Positions 18,252 to 26,378 of a stretch of DNA of 64,000 nt are shown here, piece after piece. Made by a program: the position numbers and the translations under genes. The notes beneath the pieces are model-generated. The model had not been told where the DNA came from. It did not search any database and saw nothing but the letters and a program-made list of their open reading frames with translations. Numbering within the stretch: position 1 is the stretch's first letter; each line of letters opens with the position of its first letter. This stretch comes from Kibdelosporangium philippinense. GTDB taxonomy: Bacteria > Actinomycetota > Actinomycetes > Mycobacteriales > Pseudonocardiaceae. The stretch lies in the NCBI RefSeq assembly GCF_021390435.2, contig NZ_JAJVCN010000002.1:310001-374000 (forward strand), in the 5' to 3' direction.

Positions 18252-19151
18252 ATGAAGCGCGTGGTCGATCGTCGCGAGCAGGCAGCGCTCCTGGTAGCAC
18301 TGCGCAACAGCGAGCTGTCGTGGCCAGAGATCTCCCGCCGGGTCGAAGAAGTGGGCTCGACCAGCGCGATCCTTGAGCAACTGACCAGCCCATCGGCGCC
18401 GACACTCGATCATCAGCCACTCGACCTGGACGCCGAGATCGCCACGATGCGCACGGAGATCGAGCAGTGGTCAGCCGACGGCATCGGACTGGTCACACTG
18501 CTTGACGAGACCTATCCCACACAGTTGCTGATGGTCCATCAGCGTCCACCGTTCCTGACCTATCGCGGATTGCCCGACCCAGCCGAGATGAACGCGGTCG
18601 CTGTAGTCGGCAGCCGCGCGGCAACCCCCGCAGGTCTCGAACGAGCCCGAACGGTTGCGACACTCTTGTGCAATCACGGCATAACCGTGGTCAGTGGATT
18701 GGCCGCAGGCATCGACACCGCCGCACACCAGGCGGCCCTCGACGCCGGTTCACGAACGGTCGCCGTCGTCGGAACCGGTCTCCGGCATTGCTACCCAGTC
18801 GAGAATCGCGACCTGCAGAGCCGGATCGCCCGTACCGGCGCGGTGTTCTCGCAGTTCTGGCCAGACGCGGGACCTGCGAAACGTCAGTTCCCGATGCGCA
18901 ACGGTGTGATGAGCGGCCTGACCGTCGCCACCGTGATCGTCGAAGCCGGTGAGCACAGTGGAGCACGTACGCAGGCGCGTCTCGCGCTCGAGCACGGCAG
19001 GCATGTCTTCCTGATGCGTGAGGTCCTGGTGAACGAGTGGGCTCGCGGCATTGCCGATCGTCCGAACACGACGGTTCTGGAAGGGCCAGACCATGTGATC
19101 AAGGTGCTCGGCGACATGCTGGCCGAGACGCCCGACCTGATCAACCTGTGA
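18252..19151 (+). CDS. DprA/Smf-like SLOG-domain protein (ShosA-like)
   Basis: 299-residue member of the DprA/Smf family, whose Rossmann-like SLOG fold binds DNA or nucleotides. Motifs run in family order: VAVVGSRAATPAG (Ser/Arg at 121-122), VVSGLAAGIDTAAHQAAL (about 147-163), GTGLRHCYPVENRDL, SQFWPDAGP, FPMRNGVMSGL and VEAGEHSGARTQA (230-242). It ends without the C-terminal winged helix of many DprA proteins. The stop overlaps the GTG of a phosphoribosyltransferase gene. It therefore need not be the housekeeping dprA; a DprA-like protein paired with a phosphoribosyltransferase is the composition of the ShosTA toxin-antitoxin/anti-phage system. That assignment is inferred. Confidence 0.88.
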   Translation: MKRVVDRREQAALLVALRNSELSWPEISRRVEEVGSTSAILEQLTSPSAPTLDHQPLDLDAEIATMRTEIEQWSADGIGLVTLLDETYPTQLLMVHQRPPFLTYRGLPDPAEMNAVAVVGSRAATPAGLERARTVATLLCNHGITVVSGLAAGIDTAAHQAALDAGSRTVAVVGTGLRHCYPVENRDLQSRIARTGAVFSQFWPDAGPAKRQFPMRNGVMSGLTVATVIVEAGEHSGARTQARLALEHGRHVFLMREVLVNEWARGIADRPNTTVLEGPDHVIKVLGDMLAETPDLINL

Positions 19152-19900
19152 GTCCCTCGCCGTGGACGCTGCAGAGTTACCGCAACGTTCTGGTGGCAGT
19201 GCCACCTGCTGGTCCTGATGTATGCGCCACGTGCTGGCGCGACACCCGGAGGCAGCTCCGCTGTCGGCGATGCCATGAGCACCAGGAGAATCACGCGAGT
19301 TTTCTCGCCGACGTCGTGGTCCCGGTTTCGCTCGCGGAGCGGTCGAAGCAGTTGGCTCACGAACTCCGGCAGTACAAGGATGGGATGGATGGTGTCCGGC
19401 GCAGACTCTATGTCGGACTTGCCGCGGTTCTCGCTGAGTTCCTGCGCCAGCACGAGAAGTGCATAGCCGCAGCAGCCGAGGTACCCGAGTTCGATCAGGT
19501 CACGGTGGTTCCCAGTACCCGAGGTCGGCAGGCGCACCCGCTGGCGAAGATGGTGAGTAAGACTGTCCTGCAGACCAAACACCGGTTCGCGGAGTGTTTG
19601 GTCCCCTTGCCCAGCAGTCAAGATGATCGAGTCGTGCGCCCGGATCGCTTTGCTGCGGTTCGTGACATGACCGGGCTGAATGTCCTTGTGGTGGACGACA
19701 CCTGGACCACAGGTGCCCGCCTGCAGTCAGCGAGCCTCACCCTCAAGGGCGCTGGTGCTGCCAAGGTTGCGGGATTGGTGCTCGGCCGCTGGTTCGATGA
19801 CGACTACCCACCTGCGAAGACCTATCTCCAGCGCGCCAAGGCGGAACCGTTCAACTGGGATCGATGCTGTCTTGGGCGCTCAGGTATCGGTACTTGCTGA
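19148..19900 (+). CDS. ComF-like phosphoribosyltransferase with zinc ribbon (ShosT-like)
   Basis: 250-residue phosphoribosyltransferase. An N-terminal zinc ribbon has cysteines at 26, 29, 39 and 42 (CATCWRD and CRRCHEH), as in ComF proteins. The PRPP-binding loop is VLVVDDTWTTGARLQSA (Asp183-Asp184, Thr187-Thr188-Gly189). The GTG start overlaps the DprA-like stop by four bases (GTGA), so the two proteins are made together. ComF is usually linked to competence or to hpf/secA loci; a tight pair with a DprA-like protein instead recalls ShosTA, where the phosphoribosyltransferase is the toxin. No cognate base or target can be inferred. Confidence 0.85.
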   Translation: MSPSPWTLQSYRNVLVAVPPAGPDVCATCWRDTRRQLRCRRCHEHQENHASFLADVVVPVSLAERSKQLAHELRQYKDGMDGVRRRLYVGLAAVLAEFLRQHEKCIAAAAEVPEFDQVTVVPSTRGRQAHPLAKMVSKTVLQTKHRFAECLVPLPSSQDDRVVRPDRFAAVRDMTGLNVLVVDDTWTTGARLQSASLTLKGAGAAKVAGLVLGRWFDDDYPPAKTYLQRAKAEPFNWDRCCLGRSGIGTC

Positions 19901-19918
19901 CCTTCTAGGGTTCAAGTC

Positions 19919-20578
19919 GTGAAAACAGCTTTGGTGACGGGTGCGTCCGGCGGTATCGGGGCGGCGATTGCGCAGGTCCTGGCGCCGACACACGAGGTGT
20001 GGCTTGGCGGCCGCAAGATCCCGGATGGCCTGCCGGGCCACCCATGGCCGGTGGACCTGCGCGACCTGGACAGCCTCGAAGACAAGACGGCCGAAATCCC
20101 CGACCTGGACGTGCTGGTGCACAGTGCGGGCGTGATCCAGTTGGGCCCGTTGAGCGAGACCTCGGTGCAGACCTGGCGCGACACCCTTGAGCTGAACGTG
20201 ATCGCGGTCGCCGAGCTGACCAGGATCCTGTTGCCCAAGCTCAGGGCCAAAAACGGGCACGTCATCCTGATCAACTCGGGCGCTGGCCTGCGCGTGAACC
20301 CGAACTGGGGTTCCTACGGCGCCAGCAAGTTCGCCCTCAGGGCCTTCGCCGACGCGCTCAGGGCCGAGGAACCGGACATTCGGGTCACCTCGGTCTTCCC
20401 CGGCCGCACGGACACCGAGATGCAGCGTGGGGTGCGAGCCGCCGAGCAAGGTGACTACCAGCCGGAGAAGTACCTCAAACCGGACACGGTCGCCCAGGCT
20501 GTCCTGAACGCCATCACGATGCCCGCCGACGCGCACCCCGCCGAAGTGATCATCCGCCCGAGAGCAACCGCTGGGTGA
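19919..20578 (+). CDS. short-chain dehydrogenase/reductase
   Basis: 219-residue classical SDR. The nucleotide-binding loop is TALVTGASGGIGAAIAQVL, the NAG-equivalent is VLVHSAGVIQLG, and the catalytic set is Asn in LELNVIA, Ser in INSGAG, and Tyr/Lys in GSYGASKFALRAF. The substrate is unknown. The GTG start lies 18 bp after the phosphoribosyltransferase stop, so it may be read from the same transcript, though its function has no clear link to that pair. Its 3' end overlaps the convergent amidohydrolase gene by 29 bp. Confidence 0.88.
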   Translation: MKTALVTGASGGIGAAIAQVLAPTHEVWLGGRKIPDGLPGHPWPVDLRDLDSLEDKTAEIPDLDVLVHSAGVIQLGPLSETSVQTWRDTLELNVIAVAELTRILLPKLRAKNGHVILINSGAGLRVNPNWGSYGASKFALRAFADALRAEEPDIRVTSVFPGRTDTEMQRGVRAAEQGDYQPEKYLKPDTVAQAVLNAITMPADAHPAEVIIRPRATAG

Positions 20579-21860
20579 CAGCGCCTGCCTTGGCCTGAAC
20601 CTCGAAACGGTCAACCCGCGTCGGCTCAAACGACCGCAAAACCTGGTCGCCCGCGACCCAAACATCCTGAACCTGCCGCGAACCGGCTGCCCAGACCACA
20701 TTGGACAGCAGCTGCGCGTCGGGCACGTCGACGCCTGCCGAGAACGCGGGTGCGTCGGTCGAGATGTGCACGATGTCCGCCCAGCGGCCTTCTTCCAGCG
20801 CGCCGATGTCGTCACGGCCGATCGCGGCCGCGCCCATCCGGGTTGCCATCAACAGGACATCCGGCGCGATCAGGGTTGAAGCGTCCATAGTGGACAAACG
20901 GCTGAGCATCGCGGCCAGCCGGACCTCTTCCCACAGGTCCAGGTCGTCGTTGCTGGCCGGTCCGTCCGTGCCGAGGCCGACGGTCACGCCTGCCTCGCGC
21001 AGGTCGCGGATCCGCGCGATGCCGGACGCCAGTTTCGCGTTCGACCCCGGGCAGTGCGCGACCGCGACACCGTGCCGGGCGAAGATCGAAATGTCCTCGT
21101 CGGACAGATGCACGCAGTGCGCCGCGAGCACGCGTCCGCCGTAGAAACCCAACGATTCCAGCAACTTGGGCACCGAACCGTGCGAAGCACGCGCGACGGT
21201 GTCCTCCAAGGACGCTTCGGCCACGTGGATGTGCATGAGCGCGTCACGTTCGTGCGCGGCGGCAGCGACTTCGGTCAGCACCTCCGGCGTCAACGTGTAC
21301 GCCGAGTGCGGGCCGTATCCGATCTCGATCCGGTCGCCCGCGCCGAACCGCAGACCCTCGGTGTCGATCAGCGTGCTGACGTCCTCAAGCAGCGAACGCC
21401 ACGTGAAACCGGGCGCCTCGATGATCCCGCCGGTCAGTACCGCGCGGCCGCCGGTCTGCAGGACCGCGTCGGCGAGCTGATCGAGGTGGAAGTACATCTC
21501 CACACTGGCGGTCACGCCAGCGCGCAGCATCTCGACCGACCCGAGCAGCATCCCGGCGCGCATGTCCGCCGCGCTCAACTGCGCCTCGGCTGGCCAGATG
21601 ACTTCCTGCAGCCAGCGCAGCAACGGCAGGTCGCCGCCCATTCCACGCAGGACCGTCATCGGGGTGTGCGCGTGCGCGTTGATCAGGCCTGGTACCAGGA
21701 TTCCGGACACGTCGGTGATCGGCTCGTCGCCGGGCGCGTCGGCGAGCGGGCCGACGTACCCGATGCGGCCGTTGTCCTCAATGTCCAGCACGGCATCCCG
21801 CAGCACAGAGCAATCCGGGTCGCACGGCAGGATGATCGGAGCACGCAAACGCTGACGCAT
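20550..21860 (-). CDS. amidohydrolase, MTA/SAH-deaminase type (ATZ/TRZ family)
   Basis: 436-residue metal-dependent deaminase or amidohydrolase. Metal and catalytic blocks are NAHAHTPMTVLRGMGGDLPL (HxH), HIHVAEAS, LAAHCVHLSDEDI, HCPGSNAKLA and GLGTDGPASNDDLDLWEE. The pattern around HxH and LPLLRWLQEVIWP matches 5'-methylthioadenosine/S-adenosylhomocysteine deaminases, but related enzymes act on guanine, chlorotriazines and other rings, so the substrate is open. I chose the ATG giving MRQRLRAPIILP; the frame extends 23 codons upstream into the preceding gene. It is the last gene of a run of four on this strand, 10 bp after the NOS-like gene. Confidence 0.83.
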   Translation of the reverse strand: MRQRLRAPIILPCDPDCSVLRDAVLDIEDNGRIGYVGPLADAPGDEPITDVSGILVPGLINAHAHTPMTVLRGMGGDLPLLRWLQEVIWPAEAQLSAADMRAGMLLGSVEMLRAGVTASVEMYFHLDQLADAVLQTGGRAVLTGGIIEAPGFTWRSLLEDVSTLIDTEGLRFGAGDRIEIGYGPHSAYTLTPEVLTEVAAAAHERDALMHIHVAEASLEDTVARASHGSVPKLLESLGFYGGRVLAAHCVHLSDEDISIFARHGVAVAHCPGSNAKLASGIARIRDLREAGVTVGLGTDGPASNDDLDLWEEVRLAAMLSRLSTMDASTLIAPDVLLMATRMGAAAIGRDDIGALEEGRWADIVHISTDAPAFSAGVDVPDAQLLSNVVWAAGSRQVQDVWVAGDQVLRSFEPTRVDRFEVQAKAGAVTQRLLSGG

Positions 21861-21870
21861 GCTGGAAACG

Positions 21871-22818
21871 CTATCCCAGGAAACTAGGGCGATACTTCCC
21901 TGGCTCACGTCGTTGCGGCCGAGCCTCACGCGGCGCGATCGTCACCCCAGCTGCGTGGAATGAGTGCAGGACCGCACGGTCGAGCTCCAGCGCGGCGCGT
22001 TCTCGCCACAGCGATTCGTCGCTTGAGGTAGCCAGCCCCAGGTGTTCGGCAATGACCCGGCCGAATCCGTATGCGCCGTCGGCGCCCAACGCGTCGGCAC
22101 CAATCGCCGAGGACATGTAGATCCCGTTGAACACCACCGGATACTCGATGCCGCCGATCGCCAGCCGCTGCGAGCGCGCGCCCACCGCGTGCCAGCGCAG
22201 CCCAAGATCCACGAACCAGCCCAGCTCCGGGTGCTCCAAAGGCACCTCACGCACGACGTCGCGTGGCAGCCCGAACAACCGAACGCCTTGCTCCTCGTCC
22301 TGCACCACCAACGGCAGTAGGTCGAAGGCGCTGCGCGCGGTCGGCGGCCGCCAGCCCATCTTGCGGACAGTCTCGGTGAACGCGACATGCCGACGGTCGC
22401 CCAGCACCTGGCCGTGCTGCGCGTATCCCGCGTAGCGCACGAGGTGTTCGTTGACCAACCGTGGACTGTCCGGCGCGAAGATCGTCACCGTTGGACGGAC
22501 CCGCCCCTTGCCAGCCGCGAGCCGCAGGTGCTGCACGCACCCGGTCGCGACCTGCGTCGAGGTTCTCGCCGCACGAAGGTCGCGGACCAGCAGTTCGCGC
22601 CATGGAACTCCGTCGGTGTACACACCGCTGTCGCGCAACGCTATCCGCGCGCCGTATGCCAGTTCCGCACGAGTGTGTTCGTACGTCCCGGTTTCCGCGA
22701 TCTGCGCGCGGACCTTGCCGAGGCGGGCCTGCACATGCCCGGCACGCGGGCGGGCACCGTGGTACCGGTGCAGGAACTCCTCGGCGGCGACAAGCTCAGT
22801 CGATAACAGGGCAGTCAC
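21871..22818 (-). CDS. nitric-oxide-synthase-fold protein lacking the haem cysteine
   Basis: 315-residue protein that aligns with bacterial NOS oxygenases over most of its length: TGTYEHTRAELAYGARIAL, RPTVTIFAP, LVRYAGYAQHGQVLGDRR, FDLLPLVVQ, REVPLEHPELGWF, LGLRWHAV, FNGIYM, and SLWRERAALELDRAVLHSF. Two hallmark residues are changed. The RNxxRCIGR haem-thiolate motif reads RDSGVYTDG, placing Tyr67 at the cysteine. The arginine-binding Glu of WYMxxE reads IYMSSA (Ala238). The C-terminal DHHTA region and the roughly 50 residues after it are absent. So ordinary NO synthesis is unlikely; another activity or a pseudoenzyme is possible. GTG start chosen; a TTG 12 codons upstream is an alternative. 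Confidence 0.82.
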   Translation of the reverse strand: MTALLSTELVAAEEFLHRYHGARPRAGHVQARLGKVRAQIAETGTYEHTRAELAYGARIALRDSGVYTDGVPWRELLVRDLRAARTSTQVATGCVQHLRLAAGKGRVRPTVTIFAPDSPRLVNEHLVRYAGYAQHGQVLGDRRHVAFTETVRKMGWRPPTARSAFDLLPLVVQDEEQGVRLFGLPRDVVREVPLEHPELGWFVDLGLRWHAVGARSQRLAIGGIEYPVVFNGIYMSSAIGADALGADGAYGFGRVIAEHLGLATSSDESLWRERAALELDRAVLHSFHAAGVTIAPREARPQRREPGKYRPSFLG

Positions 22819-22877
22819 GCAGTGCTTATCGGCCGAATGCCCTAATCGACTCAACTACCTGGTCGGGTATTGCCGAA

Positions 22878-23576
22878 CTACCCTGCGTGGGCCTTTTCGA
22901 AGATCAGGTCGCGGATTTCCCGTCCTTCGGTATGCGCCCGCGACTCGAACTTGGTCACCGGACGCCATTCCGGCCGTGGCGCCCACCCGTCGTACACGTT
23001 GCGCAACGCGGGTTCCGCGGAGCACACCTCCATCATGTGCTCGGCGTAGTGCTCCCAGTCGGTCGCCATGTGGAACCGCCCGCCAGGCGCCAGTCGTGAA
23101 GCGACCAGTGCAGCGAAATCCGGCTGGACGATCCGTCGCTTGTGGTGCCGCTTCTTGGGCCAAGGGTCCGGGAAGTACAGCCGAACCTCGGACAACGAGT
23201 CCGGCGCGATGTGTTCAGTGAGCAGGATGACCGCGTCGCCACGCAGCAGCCGGAGGTTGGTCAGCTCAAGCTCGGCGGCGCGCATCATCAGCTGCGCCAA
23301 GCCTGCTTGGTATACCTCGACGGCCAGATAGTTCACGTCCGGTGCGGCGGCGGCCAGCTTCGCCGTGGTCTCGCCCATCCCCGAACCGATCTCCAGCACG
23401 ACCGGCGCCGACCGTCCAAACCATGCCCCAGCGTCCAACGGACCAGAAGGCAGGTCAGAAATCTCCTGGCCGAGCTGCGGCCAATAGCGCTCCCATGCCC
23501 GTTCCTGGCCTACCGTCATCCGCCCGCCACGCTGGACGTAGCTGACGATCGTGCGCCTGTGTAGCTGTTGTTCCAC
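22878..23576 (-). CDS. trmB: tRNA (guanine-N7-)-methyltransferase
   Basis: SAM-dependent enzyme forming m7G46 in tRNA variable loops. The 232 residues hold the SAM loop LEIGSGMGETTAKLA, the acidic YLAVEVYQAGL, and the TrmB signature VRLYFPDPWPKKRHHKRR followed by GGRFHMATDWEHYAEHM. The start is GTG, 10 bp after the stop of the unknown upstream gene. It lies 59 bp before the NOS-like gene on the same strand, so the four genes probably form an operon. Identity is secure. Confidence 0.95.
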   Translation of the reverse strand: MEQQLHRRTIVSYVQRGGRMTVGQERAWERYWPQLGQEISDLPSGPLDAGAWFGRSAPVVLEIGSGMGETTAKLAAAAPDVNYLAVEVYQAGLAQLMMRAAELELTNLRLLRGDAVILLTEHIAPDSLSEVRLYFPDPWPKKRHHKRRIVQPDFAALVASRLAPGGRFHMATDWEHYAEHMMEVCSAEPALRNVYDGWAPRPEWRPVTKFESRAHTEGREIRDLIFEKAHAG

Positions 23577-23586
23577 GTCGGAAAAG

Positions 23587-24189
23587 CTAGAACACGCTCT
23601 CCCAGCGGGCGAGGTTGGACCGCAGGTCGCCCATCCCCTTCACCGCGAGTGGGGTCGGTTTGCCGGTCGTGAGATGCACGGGATAGATGTCGAGCCAGCC
23701 GGTGTGCCGGTCGGTGAGCACGAGCGTGGTCGGCACGGCAGGCCCGGATACTCGACGTTCGGACGGCATGTATTCCCAGTAGCCGCAGTCACCATCGCTG
23801 CTCCACGGCACGAAAACCCAGCCAGGACGGGCATCCAGCAACTTGCCGACCCGGTCCTCCAGTAGGAAACCTTCCGCCCGTGAGGTCAATTCGCCTGCTG
23901 CCAACGCCTTCAGCCACCACGGGGCGGCCAGCTCTGGGTCGACTTCGGACGCTGAGCGGTACAGGGTCAGTACTTGGTCCTCTGGTGCACGATGGACCCA
24001 CGCACGCCGGGCTTCAGCTGGTTTCGTCGCGGCCGCGATGGATGCCAACGCGGTATGGGGCTCGATGGCCTGTGACCATTCGAGCTCGATCATCGGTTCG
24101 ACTCGTAGTGCCCGTCGGGGCCCCATGCCGTTGTTCGGCATGACCGGCTCCGGCGGTTCCGTAGGTGCGCTTACATCGGCGACCGTCAA
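23587..24189 (-). CDS. unknown 200-residue protein upstream of trmB
   Basis: I do not recognise this protein. It is soluble-looking, with no signal peptide or membrane helix. It is rich in Trp and acidic residues, with a central helical part (TALASIAAATKPAEARRAW) and a C-terminal part with GWVFVPWSSDGDCGYWEYMP, LVLTDRHTGWLDIYPVHL and LAVKGMGDLRSNLARW. The start is probably TTG, because GGAGGT sits five bases ahead of it and no ATG or GTG nearby has one. It is tightly linked to trmB (10-bp gap) and likely heads that operon. The upstream 285 bp hold only the terminator of the ABC genes. Confidence 0.65.
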   Translation of the reverse strand: MTVADVSAPTEPPEPVMPNNGMGPRRALRVEPMIELEWSQAIEPHTALASIAAATKPAEARRAWVHRAPEDQVLTLYRSASEVDPELAAPWWLKALAAGELTSRAEGFLLEDRVGKLLDARPGWVFVPWSSDGDCGYWEYMPSERRVSGPAVPTTLVLTDRHTGWLDIYPVHLTTGKPTPLAVKGMGDLRSNLARWESVF

Positions 24190-24384
24190 CGTCCACCTCC
24201 GATGGTTCGTGACGGAGTCAACATCGATCTGAGCGCTAGTCGAACATCGTTGTCCGCGATAAGTGCGGCACCTCACAGCCTCTTAACGTGGTCTTAACCG
24301 GGCCGCATGCGCTAGATCGCTTCGTTACATCCTTGCAAGCTCGACCGGTGATCGCAACCGTGGGTGACCAGACCAACAAAGAAA

Positions 24385-24414
24385 CCCGGGCCACCCCCCG
24401 ACAGGTGACCCGGG
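24385..24414 (-). terminator. rho-independent terminator of the ABC exporter genes
   Basis: On the minus strand the stem CCCGGGTCACC / GGTGGCCCGGG (one mismatch, 8-base loop) is followed by a T-rich run, TTTCTTTGTTGGT. It lies about 60 bp after the permease stop and is the clearest intrinsic terminator in the window. Confidence 0.8.
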
Positions 24415-24475
24415 CTCTCATTCCCCCGTATCCACTGGCACGTCCCCCGACAGACCCGCCAGGTGGTTCTTTCGT

Positions 24476-25234
24476 TCAGGCGTCCCGCTTCTTTGCCGTG
24501 ACGATGGCGATCACCAGCATGACGATGGCGAAGCCGGCGAAGTACGCCAGCGCTGCCCATGGGGCGAGCGTGCTCGTGGAACTGCCTGGCCCGTCGACGA
24601 CCTGTGCGAGATCCGGGTTGCCGGTGAGGAACCGGTTGGCGACGTTGAACGGCAGCCACTGGTGGATGTCCCTGCCGATGCTCGGAATCAGCTGGACGAG
24701 GTTCTCGGCCACGAGCGAGTAGGCAAGCAGCAGCGACACGGCGCCTGCTGTGTGCCGGATCAGGATGCCGGCCGAGATCGCCACGACAGCGGCGAAGAAC
24801 GTGATCAGACCTGTACCGGCGACCTGCCGCCAGTCGGCCTCGCTGTTGAGCGCGAGGTTGGCGTCCGGCTGGATCAGCATGGCGATGCCGACCGAACCGA
24901 ACGCGGCGATCAGGCCGAGGACGCCGGAGACGAACGCGACGACAGTGGTCTTGGCCAACAAGGCGGACGTGCGGCTCGGCACCGCCTGGAACGTCGTCCT
25001 GATGGTGTTGAAGCGGTATTCGGTGGTCACCGACAGCGTGGCGAGCACGAGGATGACCGCCAAGGCGAAGGTGAACCCGAACTGGCTCATCGGCACGGAG
25101 AGCTCGCCCGCGTTGGAGGCCGACGCGCTGACCAGTGCGGCGAACCCGACCATCAGGCCAAGTGCCAGCGCCATGCACCACCACGGTGACCGGGTGGAGA
25201 AGAGCTTGATTCGTTCGACAGCGAGCAGGGTCAT
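24476..25234 (-). CDS. ABC-2 type transporter permease
   Basis: 252-residue membrane subunit of an ABC exporter with six predicted helices, beginning near residues 20-35 and ending with FAGFAIVMLVIAIVTA before a KKRDA tail. The cytoplasmic loop TLSVTTEYRFNTIRTTFQ is typical of ABC-2 permeases in two-gene actinobacterial exporters. The ATG overlaps the stop of the ATPase gene (ATGA), so they are translated as a pair. The exported substrate is unknown; drugs, lipids and peptides are all possible. Confidence 0.88.
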   Translation of the reverse strand: MTLLAVERIKLFSTRSPWWCMALALGLMVGFAALVSASASNAGELSVPMSQFGFTFALAVILVLATLSVTTEYRFNTIRTTFQAVPSRTSALLAKTTVVAFVSGVLGLIAAFGSVGIAMLIQPDANLALNSEADWRQVAGTGLITFFAAVVAISAGILIRHTAGAVSLLLAYSLVAENLVQLIPSIGRDIHQWLPFNVANRFLTGNPDLAQVVDGPGSSTSTLAPWAALAYFAGFAIVMLVIAIVTAKKRDA

Positions 25235-26172
25235 CGGTTCACATCCACCAGTTGGTCAACGGCCTGGGCAAGTTCGGTGTGGTATTCGACGGAGTCGCCG
25301 GTCAGCTGCATGAACGCCTCTTCGAGCGAACCGCGCTGCGGGCTGAGCTCGTGCAGCACGACCTGGTTGGCCGCGGCGATCTCACCGATCTGCGCAGCGT
25401 CCAAACCAGACACGACCAGGGCGTCGGCGTCGTCGCGCAGCGTGGCATTGGTGGTCCGCATGAGTGCGTCACGCAGCTTGCTCGCCTGCGGGCTGCGCAC
25501 CTTGACGGTGTTCTCCGTCGCGGCGTGGATGAAGTCCTCAGTGGAGCTCTGGGCGATCAGCTTGCCGCGCCCGATCACGACGAGTTCCTGCGCGGTCAGC
25601 GACATCTCCGACAGCAGGTGGCTGGACACCAGCACGGTCCGGCCCTCGTCGGCCAGCCGGTGCATGAACTTGCGGATCCAGAGGATGCCCTCAGGGTCGA
25701 GGCCGTTCACCGGCTCGTCGAACAGCAGGATCTCCGGGTCGCCGAGCAGTGCGCCCGCGATCCCCAACCGCTGCGACATACCGAGGGAGAACCCACCCGC
25801 GCGCTTCTTGGCGACCGCGGTCAGACCGACGAGCTCAAGCACCTCGTCCACCCGGCGAACCGGAATCTTGTTGGACACGGCCATCCACTGCAGGTGCGCG
25901 TACGCCGAACGGTTGGGGTGCACCCACTTGGCGTCCAGCAGCGCGCCGATCTTGCGCAGCGGGTTGTGCAGCTCGCGGTAGTTCTTGCCGTCGATGAGGG
26001 CGACACCTGAGGTCGGGTTGTCCAAACCGAGCATCATCCGCATGGTGGTGGACTTGCCAGCGCCGTTCGGGCCGAGAAAGCCGGTGACCCGGCCGGGCTG
26101 AACGGTGAACGACAGATCGTTGACCGCGAGGGTCTTCCCATATCGCTTGGTGAGGCCCCGTGCCTCGATCAT
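25231..26172 (-). CDS. ABC transporter ATP-binding protein
   Basis: 313-residue ATPase of the DrrA/BcrA-like exporter group. Walker A is GFLGPNGAGKSTTMRMM, the signature is FSLGMSQRLGIAGALLG, Walker B is ILLFDEPVNGLDPEG, and the H-loop is VLVSSHLLSEM. The C-terminal 100 residues form the usual regulatory extension. AAGGAG lies five bases before the ATG chosen (MIEARGLTKRYG); a longer frame has no support. It is the first gene of the exporter pair. Confidence 0.92.
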   Translation of the reverse strand: MIEARGLTKRYGKTLAVNDLSFTVQPGRVTGFLGPNGAGKSTTMRMMLGLDNPTSGVALIDGKNYRELHNPLRKIGALLDAKWVHPNRSAYAHLQWMAVSNKIPVRRVDEVLELVGLTAVAKKRAGGFSLGMSQRLGIAGALLGDPEILLFDEPVNGLDPEGILWIRKFMHRLADEGRTVLVSSHLLSEMSLTAQELVVIGRGKLIAQSSTEDFIHAATENTVKVRSPQASKLRDALMRTTNATLRDDADALVVSGLDAAQIGEIAAANQVVLHELSPQRGSLEEAFMQLTGDSVEYHTELAQAVDQLVDVNR

Positions 26173-26350
26173 GATCGCTCCTTGGAAGTCTGAGTCCCGC
26201 CTCGATGTGACCATCCTGTTCGCCCCACCTGTCCGACCGCGTCGTCCCGTGGTGCCAACTCGGGGTCAACTCGCAGTCGTAGCCTGGCGGACATCCAGCC
26301 AACCTGCGATCCGTGAAAACCCCGATCTGTCCCTGAGTTGCCACCCCCTA

Positions 26351-26366
26351 CGTGAGTGGTTTGTCC
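26351..26366 (+). repeat. CGTGAGTGGTTTGTCC repeat, copy 1
   Basis: The 16-base motif CGTGAGTGGTTTGTCC occurs just before the SDR start. The same motif recurs at 27779, on the opposite strand at 27904, and in shortened form in the palindrome at 55545. Here it precedes TAAGGT, a possible -10 box placed so that the mRNA would start close to the ATG. Confidence 0.6.
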
Positions 26367-26378
26367 TAAGGTGTCGCA

